A DNA stretch of 49,362 bases from a virus. How positions within the stretch are numbered: position 1 is the stretch's first letter; each line of letters starts with the position of its first letter. Location of the stretch: positions 1 to 49,362 of IMG/VR virus record IMGVR_UViG_3300042540_001192; one strand, 5' to 3'. The notes beneath the pieces are model-generated. The model had not been told where the DNA came from. It worked only from the letters and a program-made list of their open reading frames with translations, and ran no database searches. Positions 23,263 to 29,701 of the stretch are shown one piece after another. Both the position numbers and the translations under genes were made by a program.

Positions 23263-23508
23263 ATGGGAGCGATGAAGCGATTTTACGAGGAAGCCGCCGA
23301 GGCGGGCCGATGCCCGTTGACGCTGGAGACGTTCGACTACCTCGATGACGTGGAGTGCCAGCACCAGCTTGATTGGATCGGCTACTGCGAGCACGACGGC
23401 GAGGACTGCATCACCCTGGAGTCGGCCCGCCGGCTCGTGGCCGAGGGGTTGGCGAACGACGAGATCACGACGTTCGTGGAGTGTTTCGGAGACTACAGCC
23501 GGGCCTGA
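23263..23508 (+). CDS. Hypothetical acidic protein, 81 aa
   Basis: Strongly acidic: RFYEEAAEAGRCPLTLETFD, YLDDVECQHQLDWIGYC, EHDGEDCITLES. Four Cys are present but not in a zinc-finger spacing. The charge would suit a DNA-mimic or an inhibitor, a guess only. Confidence 0.6.
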   Translation: MGAMKRFYEEAAEAGRCPLTLETFDYLDDVECQHQLDWIGYCEHDGEDCITLESARRLVAEGLANDEITTFVECFGDYSRA

Positions 23509-23568
23509 CCGGCCAGCCGCCCCGGCTCGTTGCCGCGGCGGTTCGATTGAGCGATGATTTCACCAGAC

Positions 23569-23584
23569 CCCCGGACGGGGGAAC
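23569..23584 (+). repeat. 16-bp element, GGGGGAAC variant
   Basis: CCCCGGACGGGGGAAC followed by a separate GGGAGAGAAGAG before ATG 23602. Confidence 0.65.
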
Positions 23585-23601
23585 CGAGAGGGAGAGAAGA
23601 G

Positions 23602-23838
23602 ATGACGACCGCATACGAATGGACGATCCGCACCGATGCCGGCATGACGACCGTCACGGCCCCAGACGCCGACGCCGCTGCGGTGGCCTGGGCTGCCGGC
23701 GACGGAGCGGCGAACGTGCATGACCTGGACTCGCTGATCGCGCACATCGAGGGCATCGACGGCGCGTGGCTGTGGATCGAGAGCACGATGGCGCCGGACG
23801 GCGAGCGGGTCTATGCCGGCCGGACGAATATGCCCTAA
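23602..23838 (+). CDS. Hypothetical protein, 78 aa
   Basis: TTAYEWTIRTDAGMTTVTAP forms a beta hairpin, followed by DADAAAVAWAAGDGAANVHD (helix) and a C-terminal strand. Same plan as the 22077 and 22367 products, suggesting a small family multiplied in this operon. Function unknown. Confidence 0.65.
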   Translation: MTTAYEWTIRTDAGMTTVTAPDADAAAVAWAAGDGAANVHDLDSLIAHIEGIDGAWLWIESTMAPDGERVYAGRTNMP

Positions 23839-23854
23839 CGACCCGCCCTGGTCC

Positions 23855-23925
23855 CCCCGGCCGGCGAAACGCTGGCACGGGGGCGACGGGCGGGCCGCCT
23901 GGTGGCGACCCCGGAGCGTGGAAAC
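23855..23925 (+). repeat. Two 16-bp elements between small genes
   Basis: CCCCGGCCGGCGAAAC at 23855-23870 and CCCCGGAGCGTGGAAAC at 23909-23925. The gene start follows at 23947 after a separate GACGAGGAGAG motif. The gap 23839-23946 holds nothing else. Confidence 0.75.
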
Positions 23926-23946
23926 CTAGAGACGAGGAGAGAGACG

Positions 23947-24570
23947 ATGACGACGAACGAAATGACTTGCGACACTGCCGCGGCCAAAGGCCGCGGCCTT
24001 CATTACAAGAGCCGAGCCTGGGCCTCGTTGGCCGAGGATGCCGACTGGACGGGAATGTGGCCGGCGATCGACCGCGACGGCAAGCTGACCGGGCAGGCTG
24101 TCGATTCCGACGAGACTGCGGTCGGCTGGCTGAATGTCGATGACGAGGCAATGATTCCCGAGGACGAGGCCCGCGCCGGCGGCTGGAAGATCGACGCCGA
24201 CGAGGGGCGGGCCGAGCCGCCGGAACCGGCCACCGTCGAGTTCGCCATGGCCGACGAGACGATCCGCATCTGCGGCGGCCTGGAGGATTACGCTGGGGTG
24301 GAGCACCCCGAGATGCAGCGGGCCTGCGCGGCCTACCGGAGGGCGGCGATTGCGGGGCTGGAGGACGATTCGCGGACGGGCCGCCTCGTGGCCGAGGGGC
24401 CGCGCGGGCAGCGTATCCTCCACTCCGCGTGGGCCGGCGCCCGCTGGAGCTACTCCTGCGGTGCCATCGGCACGACGGCGACGTTGACCGAGGACGAGAA
24501 GGCAGCGGTCGGTGCGGCCCACGACGCCGGCCTGGCAGCGGCGCTGAAGGTGATTCAAGGGGCCGAGTGA
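23947..24570 (+). CDS. Hypothetical protein, 207 aa
   Basis: The largest product of the small-gene operon. The middle has an acidic two-strand region (GWLNVDDEAMIPEDEARAGG), then MADETIRICGGLEDYAG. The C-terminal half is helical and ends ALKVIQGAE. RTGRLVAEGPRGQRILHSAW and YSCGAIGTTATL are its most distinctive stretches. No family recognised. Confidence 0.65.
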   Translation: MTTNEMTCDTAAAKGRGLHYKSRAWASLAEDADWTGMWPAIDRDGKLTGQAVDSDETAVGWLNVDDEAMIPEDEARAGGWKIDADEGRAEPPEPATVEFAMADETIRICGGLEDYAGVEHPEMQRACAAYRRAAIAGLEDDSRTGRLVAEGPRGQRILHSAWAGARWSYSCGAIGTTATLTEDEKAAVGAAHDAGLAAALKVIQGAE

Positions 24571-24571
24571 C

Positions 24572-24625
24572 CCCCGGCCCGTAGCAACCAGTGTTCGATA
24601 ACCCTGCCGCCCCGAGCGGCGAAAC
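24572..24625 (+). repeat. Two 16-bp elements before the 24634 gene
   Basis: CCCCGGCCCGTAGCAAC at 24572-24588 and CCCCGAGCGGCGAAAC at 24610-24625. GAGGAGAG after the second provides the Shine-Dalgarno. Confidence 0.75.
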
Positions 24626-24633
24626 GAGGAGAG

Positions 24634-24855
24634 ATGATGAGCGACGATTACTGCTACGAAACGACTCCCTACGGAGTCGAGAAACGCGGACGAAAATTCG
24701 TGGTGCGGCAGATGTGGTGGGGCAAGGATATTTCGACCCACAAGACGCAGGCCGAGGCCGACGCGGCGTGCATCGAGGCGGCAAGGCAGGATGGTTTGCT
24801 GCGGAGGGTCAGGCTGACACCCCGACCGGCGAAACGAAAGGCGGCCAAGAAATGA
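24634..24855 (+). CDS. Hypothetical basic protein, 73 aa
   Basis: Starts MMSDDYCYETTPYGVEKRGR, then KFVVRQMWWGKDISTHKTQ and an Ala-rich helix. The C-terminal 15 residues are very basic and are partly encoded by a 16-bp element (24820-24835, read P-R-P-A-K). A nucleic-acid-binding tail is possible. ATGA overlap with the next gene. Confidence 0.6.
   Translation: MMSDDYCYETTPYGVEKRGRKFVVRQMWWGKDISTHKTQAEADAACIEAARQDGLLRRVRLTPRPAKRKAAKK
24820..24835 (+). repeat. 16-bp element inside coding sequence
   Basis: CCCCGACCGGCGAAAC near the 3' end of the 24634 gene and 16 bases before ATG 24852, whose own Shine-Dalgarno is AAAGG. Confidence 0.75.
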
Positions 24856-25091
24856 TCGACGAGATCGAATCCCTGACCTCCGGCGAGTGCAGGTGGATCG
24901 GGCGGCACGACGTTCACGTCTACTGCCATGCCCCGATGGTGGAAACGCTGATGCCGACCGGCAGGATGGGCTGGCAGCCTGGGCCGGCGAGCTACTGCGT
25001 CATCTGCCCCGAGGCGGGCCTCGAGCACGGGGAGTGGGTCGATTCCCCCCGTGCGGCGAAACTGGTCGAGAAGATTCTCAAGGCCGGCTAG
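24852..25091 (+). CDS. Hypothetical Cys/His-containing protein, 79 aa
   Basis: MIDEIESLTSGECRWIGRHD, then HVYCHAPMVETL and SYCVICPEAG: three Cys-containing turns and several His, which could form a zinc site. Two 16-bp elements are part of the coding region (24931-24946 read P-M-V-E-T; 25047-25062 read P-R-A-A-K). Unknown function. Confidence 0.6.
   Translation: MIDEIESLTSGECRWIGRHDVHVYCHAPMVETLMPTGRMGWQPGPASYCVICPEAGLEHGEWVDSPRAAKLVEKILKAG
24931..24946 (+). repeat. 16-bp element inside coding sequence
   Basis: CCCCGATGGTGGAAAC, in the middle of the 24852 gene. No gene start follows. Confidence 0.65.
25047..25062 (+). repeat. 16-bp element inside coding sequence
   Basis: CCCCGTGCGGCGAAAC, near the end of the 24852 gene, in a different reading phase from the copy at 24931. 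Confidence 0.6.
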
Positions 25092-25132
25092 GCGACTAGC
25101 CGAGACAAAGGTAGGCTACTGCCACGCACAAT

Positions 25133-25147
25133 CCCGTGCGTGGAAAC
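25133..25147 (+). repeat. Element, GTGGAAAC type
   Basis: CCCGTGCGTGGAAAC, 17 bases before ATG 25165; a full AAGGAGG lies between. Confidence 0.7.
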
Positions 25148-25164
25148 CCAAGGAGGATAGTGCG

Positions 25165-25473
25165 ATGATTGATCTGGTGAGCATCAGCGTGACGGACACG
25201 ATCTGGACGGAGTTTTCGGGCTGCTCGCATGGCGGGCCATTCGCCATCGTGAAGGGTGGCCCGGTCATGGCGATCGGAGACGATGGCACGATCGCCTACC
25301 GCGACCAAGGCGGCAGCATCGAGACGTTCCACGAGCTTGGCGTGCATTCGGCCCACAAGACGGAGGCCGAGGCGTGGGATGCCGCGGCCTGGCGCCTCGC
25401 CAGGATCGCCGCCGAGGTGACCGCCAAGGCCGCCGAGTGCCGGGCGAAGGCGGAAACCGAGGTGGCGGCATGA
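25165..25473 (+). CDS. Hypothetical protein, 102 aa
   Basis: Strong Shine-Dalgarno AAGGAGG. VSISVTDTIWTEFSGCSHGG and AIVKGGPVMAIGDDGTIAYRD suggest a small beta domain; the C-terminal 45 residues are an Ala/Glu/Lys helix likely to coil. ATGA overlap with the next gene. No function recognised. Confidence 0.65.
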   Translation: MIDLVSISVTDTIWTEFSGCSHGGPFAIVKGGPVMAIGDDGTIAYRDQGGSIETFHELGVHSAHKTEAEAWDAAAWRLARIAAEVTAKAAECRAKAETEVAA

Positions 25474-25727
25474 TCCGCGACATTGTTCGCGCCGTGCTGG
25501 TGCTGGTCGTGCTGGCCGTGGGCTGCGAGATACTCGCGGTTCACCGCGCACCCCCGACCGTAGCAACCGCAGGGCAGGTGGGCTGGCAGCAGACGGCCCA
25601 CTACAACGCCGGCGGGTACTACCCGTACCCGCCGGCGGCCCCGGCCGTGGAAACCGTAGGCCCGCTGCGCAAAGTGGCCCGCGAGCTTGTAGACTTGACC
25701 GAGGCCGCGATAGGAGTAATCCGATGA
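25470..25727 (+). CDS. Small membrane-anchored protein, 85 aa
   Basis: N-terminal hydrophobic segment VRAVLVLVVLAVGCEILAV (residues 6-24) then a Pro/Tyr-rich outer part (YNAGGYYPYPPAAP) and a C-terminal helix. Cys after the hydrophobic stretch is not a clear lipobox. Two 16-bp elements are in frame (P-P-T-V-A-T and P-A-V-E-T), so the linker may be built from elements. Confidence 0.6.
   Translation: MIRDIVRAVLVLVVLAVGCEILAVHRAPPTVATAGQVGWQQTAHYNAGGYYPYPPAAPAVETVGPLRKVARELVDLTEAAIGVIR
25552..25567 (+). repeat. 16-bp element inside coding sequence
   Basis: CCCCGACCGTAGCAAC within the linker of the 25470 gene. Confidence 0.7.
25639..25654 (+). repeat. 16-bp element inside coding sequence
   Basis: CCCCGGCCGTGGAAAC, second copy in the 25470 gene, same reading phase as the first. 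Confidence 0.7.
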
Positions 25728-26011
25728 AGATTGACACCGACAAGATGCTGACCATCGAGCAGGCCGCCGAGGCTCTCGGAGCGCCGAACAAGAGGCCCGT
25801 CTACCGGGCGCTGGCACGAGCCGCGGAGGCGGGCCGGGTGCTCTCCGTCTCGCTCTTCGGCAAGACGCTGGTGCCGGTCGCGAACATCAAGGAGTTGAAG
25901 GAGTACTACTACCCCTACTACTCTGAGGCGCACCAGCGGATGGTCAAGAAGTGGGGGGCGGCCGGCGGCACCGCCAGCGGCGTCACGAAGAAGTCTCGCC
26001 GGCAGTCTTAG
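25724..26011 (+). CDS. HTH DNA-binding protein (excisionase/MerR-like), 95 aa
   Basis: MLTIEQAAEALGAPNKRPVY at residues 8-27 followed by RALARAAEAGRVLSVSLFGK is a winged-helix excisionase-type motif. The C-terminal part is Tyr-rich, then basic (TKKSRRQS). Last gene of the rightward operon, converging with the HNH gene by a 29-base overlap. It might regulate the operon or act as recombination directionality factor with the integrase. Confidence 0.65.
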   Translation: MKIDTDKMLTIEQAAEALGAPNKRPVYRALARAAEAGRVLSVSLFGKTLVPVANIKELKEYYYPYYSEAHQRMVKKWGAAGGTASGVTKKSRRQS

Positions 26012-26282
26012 CCGAGTGGCACGACCGGCAGAGGACTTGCAGGCCCGAGAGCGGCGTGGCCTCGGCGGCCTGCTCGAGCGGCTTCCGCTCGATGTGATCG
26101 ACGTGACAGTCGCCTGGGCGGTGCAGAACCAGCCCGCAAGCCTGGCAGGTCGCCGCGTCACGGGCGATCACGGCCTGCCTGACCCGCTGCCAAGCAGCCG
26201 ACCCATACCCCCGTGCGTGGGAACTAGGGCGACGGTCAGGCGGCCGGGGGACGCGGCGGAATGTTGGCCGACGCCACGGCAT
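25983..26282 (-). CDS. HNH endonuclease
   Basis: 99 aa from ATG 26280-26282 with GGAGGGG upstream. CQACG, then DCHVDHIERK and VLCRSCHSAK give the Cys-x-x-Cys / HxxH-type / CxxCH pattern of HNH nucleases. HNH proteins of this size often assist cos cleavage by terminase; here it lies about 8 kb from terS, so either packaging or homing is possible. A 16-bp element lies antisense in it at 26209-26224. Confidence 0.8.
   Translation of the reverse strand: MPWRRPTFRRVPRPPDRRPSSHARGYGSAAWQRVRQAVIARDAATCQACGLVLHRPGDCHVDHIERKPLEQAAEATPLSGLQVLCRSCHSAKTAGETSS
26209..26224 (+). repeat. 16-bp element antisense to the HNH gene
   Basis: CCCCGTGCGTGGGAAC on the plus strand. It is the last good copy of the cluster and lies beyond the end of the rightward genes. 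Confidence 0.55.
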
Positions 26283-26610
26283 TGAGATGCCACCCCTCCA
26301 TGAGAACGCGATGTGACCGCTTCTCGAACCACCACTCAAGGATCAGTCGCGTGATCACGTTGACCAGCACGCCGATCAAGATCATCGCCATCACTGAGCC
26401 ATACTGCCTGCGGATGCGAACCTTGAGGCGAGCGCGGAGCACCTCCTCGGCCTTGTCGGTGGGGCAGTCGGTGGGGAACTCCTCGACGGCCCATTCGACG
26501 AGCTTGTCGCGCAGGTTGCCGTGGAGGGCGAGCCTCGTGCCGCCGCGTCGAGCGACGTATTCTCTCAGCGGCCGATAGGCGGCGTCGAATCGCACTTCCC
26601 ATCTCGACAT
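26236..26610 (-). CDS. Small membrane protein, 124 aa (holin-like position)
   Basis: Start ATG 26608-26610 after a run of seven G. Residues 70-95 (SVMAMILIGVLVNVITRLILEWWF) form one clear membrane helix; the N-terminal part is basic and soluble. The single helix and neighbourhood (lipoprotein, peptidase, other anchored proteins) suggest a lysis or envelope role, but it is not a recognisable holin. Overlaps HNH and lipoprotein genes. Confidence 0.55.
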   Translation of the reverse strand: MSRWEVRFDAAYRPLREYVARRGGTRLALHGNLRDKLVEWAVEEFPTDCPTDKAEEVLRARLKVRIRRQYGSVMAMILIGVLVNVITRLILEWWFEKRSHRVLMEGWHLNAVASANIPPRPPAA

Positions 26611-26996
26611 TGTTGCCCCCCCTTGCAGGAACAGTCGGCTGGGCATTTGCAGGCCCACCGCGACCCGTCCGGCTTCACGATGTAGCCCTTACCGTTGCAT
26701 CCGCAATCGCATCGGGCCGGCGCCTTCGCATCTTTGTTGCACTCTGGACACGGCACCTTCACCCGGCCGTCGCCGACGAAGCCCCCGCCCGGCGGAACCT
26801 TCGCGCCGCAGTTGGAACAAGTGCCGGTGGGGGGCGGGGTCGGACTGCTGCGCGATGTGATCGCGTACTGGCCCGTCACCGCCACAAGCGGCTGAAGGTC
26901 AGCCGGCGGCGCCGCCCGGTCGTGGCAACCCAGCGGCACCACGCCGGCGAACATCACGACCATCGTTCCCAGCGAGTCAACTGTCGCGCGCTTCAT
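26565..26996 (-). CDS. Cys-rich lipoprotein, 143 aa
   Basis: N-terminal hydrophobic stretch ends in a lipobox, VVPLGC (Cys about residue 24), so export and lipidation are expected. The outer part has CxxC motifs: GTCSNCGAKVPPGG, VPCPECNKDAKAP, then RCDCGCNGKGYIV, WACKCPADCSCKGG, QQCRDGKC. The last resemble DnaJ-type zinc-finger and metallothionein-like runs. A phage lipoprotein of this type could act in lysis or superinfection exclusion. The function is not known. Confidence 0.6.
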   Translation of the reverse strand: MKRATVDSLGTMVVMFAGVVPLGCHDRAAPPADLQPLVAVTGQYAITSRSSPTPPPTGTCSNCGAKVPPGGGFVGDGRVKVPCPECNKDAKAPARCDCGCNGKGYIVKPDGSRWACKCPADCSCKGGQQCRDGKCDSTPPIGR

Positions 26997-27995
26997 TCAG
27001 ACATTCCCCGTCGCGCCGAAGGTCGTGTGCTTCCGCCTGGGCCACCCCGCGACGCTCGAGAGAGCGATGCACTGGCAGCGGTCGATCGTGTTCGCCAAGG
27101 CCCAGTAGGAGCCGGGGGGGATGCTCATGGACGTACCAAGAATGGTACGCGGGCCGGAGTTCCACGCGCCCCAGGAGTTCGTCCAGAGAACGAGCGGCTG
27201 GCCGTACTTCTTGATCGTGATGTCTCGGTCGTCGAACCCGGTAAACGCTTGCGCATGATGCCATACCCCAACTTGGCGACTTACGCCATCCTCATTTCGG
27301 GTTCGTTCGAAGGCCATCGACGAGCAGTTAAAAATGCAGTACCCAGCCGCCAGGAAGTCTCTCACCTGTTCCCGCGAGTTCACGAACGTCGCGGTGCGGG
27401 CGATGTACTGCTTACTCTCGGCGAGCCACTTGTCCGACGGCGGCCGAGCGCCGCCCAGGCGGATCGTCTCGTTCGTGTACTTCGTCAGGTCGATGCCCAA
27501 CTCGGGGTATGGCTTGCGGACAAGCACGCCCTTCTCAGTCACGGCCTTGGCCGCCGCCGAGCAGAACCAACCGTCGCTCGCTTTGCCCCGCCAAGCAAAG
27601 ATGCTCTCGCGGGCCACGACCCCCTGCCGCACGCCCAACTCTGGAATGTCTGGCGGCCCCTCGACAACGCCTGTGACCTCGTCGGGCCGGGCATCGACGA
27701 TCTCTTGGGCCAGGCTGCCCAGGTAGCAGTTGGCAGCGGCCGCTCCGACGCAATCGCCCCATAACTGAGCCGGCCCAGGCAACGCCCCCGGAAACACCGT
27801 ATCAATCGCGGGGAAGAGCAGCGAGAGCTTCCCCTTCCCAGCCTCGGCGAACTCCCACTGGTGGGCAATGTTGCTCCCGTCGGGGTCGCCGCCGTGCCGG
27901 ATGATCGAGTCGGCGAACTCCTCGTCGGCGCGAGGGTTGGCCTGGCAGCCCACGAACCCGCTCGAGTATGCCTTGAGCGGGTCGAAGTCAGCCAT
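26997..27995 (-). CDS. Papain-like (C1-type) cysteine peptidase
   Basis: 332 aa. QLWGDCVGAAAAN around residues 77-89 has the catalytic Cys in the C1 context, GVWHHAQAFTGFDD near 243-256 gives the His, and PLVLWTNSWGAWNSG near 265-279 gives the N-S-W-G motif. The order and spacing are those of the papain fold. No signal peptide. Between an anchored protein and a lipoprotein, it may be the phage lysis enzyme or a virion-borne protease. Few phages encode C1 peptidases. Confidence 0.75.
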   Translation of the reverse strand: MADFDPLKAYSSGFVGCQANPRADEEFADSIIRHGGDPDGSNIAHQWEFAEAGKGKLSLLFPAIDTVFPGALPGPAQLWGDCVGAAAANCYLGSLAQEIVDARPDEVTGVVEGPPDIPELGVRQGVVARESIFAWRGKASDGWFCSAAAKAVTEKGVLVRKPYPELGIDLTKYTNETIRLGGARPPSDKWLAESKQYIARTATFVNSREQVRDFLAAGYCIFNCSSMAFERTRNEDGVSRQVGVWHHAQAFTGFDDRDITIKKYGQPLVLWTNSWGAWNSGPRTILGTSMSIPPGSYWALANTIDRCQCIALSSVAGWPRRKHTTFGATGNV

Positions 27996-28476
27996 CGTTG
28001 CCCACCTTCAGCGCGTAGGCCAGGACGGTGCAGGCCGCGGTGAGCTTCGTGCGGTCGTCGGCCGACAAGGCCCGCTGGTCGGCGCCGAGGGCGTTGACGA
28101 ACGTCTGGTCGATGGCTTCGCCCAGGCCGGGGTACTTGCCCACGGCGGCCTTGTCGATCGCCAACTGGAGGCTGCCGGCGTGGAACACGACGAAGTCGCC
28201 GGTGGTCTTCACAATCGGCGACTCCCGACCGGCGTCGCGGATCAAGACGAACGAGAGGGCGTCGTAGAAGTTGGCAAGGTACTCGCGATCCTTCACGAGC
28301 ATGGTGGGCAGGATCGGCTTGAGCGGCTCGGCCCACTCGAGGATCACGCCGTCAGGCTTCGGGATCGTCACCGTAGTGCCGCCGCCGGGCGGGGGCCATT
28401 CGATCTTGAGGGCAGACCCTTTCCACGCGAACACGAGCAGGACAGCGGCCACGACGAACCTCCACTTCGTGTTCAT
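27988..28476 (-). CDS. Membrane-anchored/exported protein, 162 aa
   Basis: MNTKWRFVVAAVLLVFAWKG is a signal anchor or signal peptide. The mature part begins with a Pro/Gly stretch then VTIPKPDGVILEWAEPLKPI and a helical domain ending ACTVLAYALKVGNDG. Overlaps both neighbours by a few bases. Part of the probable lysis/envelope set; identity unknown. Confidence 0.6.
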   Translation of the reverse strand: MNTKWRFVVAAVLLVFAWKGSALKIEWPPPGGGTTVTIPKPDGVILEWAEPLKPILPTMLVKDREYLANFYDALSFVLIRDAGRESPIVKTTGDFVVFHAGSLQLAIDKAAVGKYPGLGEAIDQTFVNALGADQRALSADDRTKLTAACTVLAYALKVGNDG

Positions 28477-28712
28477 TCGTCGCTCCCGTCCACCAGGGCC
28501 AGCGTGAGAACGTCGATCGCCTTCCGCTGATCGTCACCCAACGCCTGCGTGGCAACCAGCCGGCTGCGAACATCGGCGAGCCGAAGGATCGACTGCTCGT
28601 AGGTGATGCCGGCCGGGGTCGGCTTGCTTGGCAGCAAGGAGAGAATCTTCGGCACGACGGGGGCCACGAGCACGCCGACTCCCGCCACGGCAGCGAGCGC
28701 CTGGAGAATCAT
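28473..28712 (-). CDS. Small membrane protein, 79 aa
   Basis: ATG 28710-28712 overlaps the upstream stop (ATGA). MILQALAAVAGVGVLVAPVV is a membrane helix, followed by a Pro-containing linker and a soluble helix ending ALVDGSDE. Size and one-helix topology fit a holin-like or spanin-like partner of the following genes. Confidence 0.55.
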   Translation of the reverse strand: MILQALAAVAGVGVLVAPVVPKILSLLPSKPTPAGITYEQSILRLADVRSRLVATQALGDDQRKAIDVLTLALVDGSDE

Positions 28713-28999
28713 CCGGCCCCTCCGATCTTCTCGGCCACCCAGTTGAACATGGCCTGGCCCTCCTTGGTCTTCAGAACCGCCTCGACGTGGGCCAGCGCCT
28801 GATCGTCCAACTCGGTCGCGCTCTTGCCGGCGGCCCACTGGAGGGCCGACACGACGGCCATCGCTTGGTCGTGCGGTTCACTCGCCAAGGCGATCATCTG
28901 AAGCCGGTTCAGGAGCGGCGCCCACTCGGCGAGCATCCGCAACTTCGCGAACAAATCCAGACCGGCCCCGAACTCCTGATCGTCAAACTCAGCGGTCAT
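28709..28999 (-). CDS. Hypothetical helical protein, 96 aa
   Basis: All helical: FGAGLDLFAKLRMLAEWAPL, then AMAVVSALQWAAGKSATELD and a last helix ending VAEKIGGAG. No membrane segment. ATG is coupled to the 28989 gene. Unknown function, likely co-made with the envelope cassette. Confidence 0.6.
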   Translation of the reverse strand: MTAEFDDQEFGAGLDLFAKLRMLAEWAPLLNRLQMIALASEPHDQAMAVVSALQWAAGKSATELDDQALAHVEAVLKTKEGQAMFNWVAEKIGGAG

Positions 29000-29186
29000 C
29001 CCGTGCCTCCTTGTTGCGACTCAAAAACGCGACATACTGCGGCGAGAGCGTCCTGCTCTGGCTGGTGATTTTCCCCCAGTGACTCGGCGGCGGTTCAGGA
29101 ACGCCGGCCATCAGCGGCGGCGTGTCGTCGCCAGTCCGTTGGTTCCTCAACTCCTGCTCGTCGATGTGGCCGTCACGAATCGCCAT
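28989..29186 (-). CDS. Hypothetical protein, 65 aa
   Basis: From ATG 29184-29186: MAIRDGHIDEQELRNQRTGD, then a Pro-rich middle (VPEPPPSHWGKI) and a basic end. Largely disordered. A frame further upstream is open but overlaps the 29173 gene and looks artefactual. Confidence 0.5.
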   Translation of the reverse strand: MAIRDGHIDEQELRNQRTGDDTPPLMAGVPEPPPSHWGKITSQSRTLSPQYVAFLSRNKEARDDR

Positions 29187-29373
29187 CGCCGTGTACTGCG
29201 TGCTGCAACAGGTCAAAACAGTCGTGGAACGCCGCCTCGGCCAGTTCCTTGGCCTCGGTCTTGCTGATCGGCCGGGTGAACTTCCAGACCTCGTCATCAG
29301 CAGCCGACTCGCCTCGCTTGAGGACGAGGCGAGCCTCACTGGACGCGATAATCAAGCGCACTTCCGCCAACAT
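29173..29373 (-). CDS. Hypothetical protein, 66 aa
   Basis: MLAEVRLIIASSEARLVLKR, then DEVWKFTRPISKTEAKELAE and AAFHDCFDLLQHA. ATG 29371-29373 has AGGA upstream; ATG 29409 would add 12 residues. The strand-helix pattern suggests a small alpha/beta domain. No function recognised. Confidence 0.5.
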   Translation of the reverse strand: MLAEVRLIIASSEARLVLKRGESAADDEVWKFTRPISKTEAKELAEAAFHDCFDLLQHAVHGDGDS

Positions 29374-29392
29374 GATTGTCGAGTCCTGCCGA

Positions 29393-29701
29393 CTAACCCA
29401 GTCTACCATGCCAAGGCACCCGCCGAGACTCTAACTCGGCAAGACTCCACCCGGCCCTGATCTCCGCGGCGGCCAGCCGGATCTCCTCCGACGATGGCAA
29501 GTACACGTCGATCTCGGGCCGCTCATCAAGACTCAGGCCCAGCGTCTTGGCGAAAGCGAGCAACTCCTGCTCGCCCATCGCCATTTCCTCGCAGATATCC
29601 TCGAGGGTGTGCTCGCCCTTCCACAGGTGCCGCAGGCGCCGCTTCTCGTTCGCTCGCGCCCTATTGGCCTCGATCTCCTCGGGCCGCTTCTTAGCCGTCA
29701 T
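29393..29701 (-). CDS. HTH protein with C-terminal EEI..WS..E..RR motif, 102 aa
   Basis: LRHLWKGEHTLEDICEEMAM followed by GEQELLAFAKTLGLS is a helix-turn-helix. It is followed by LPSSEEIRLAAAEIRAGWSL-type helix ending LESRR. The product of 32127 has the same two-part build (HTH, then LPTPEEIAERAAIARAKWSP), so the two are paralogues. GcrA-like or terminase-small-like DNA binding is plausible. Confidence 0.6.
   Translation of the reverse strand: MTAKKRPEEIEANRARANEKRRLRHLWKGEHTLEDICEEMAMGEQELLAFAKTLGLSLDERPEIDVYLPSSEEIRLAAAEIRAGWSLAELESRRVPWHGRLG

Noticed and set aside
20147-25654. CRISPR array suggested by many short repeats ending GGAAAC
   Set aside because: Spacing is irregular, copies lie at gene starts and inside genes, no equal-length spacers and no cas genes exist.
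26236-26610. Calling the one-helix protein a holin
   Set aside because: Size and place fit, but the helix is central with long soluble parts; no holin family pattern is visible.
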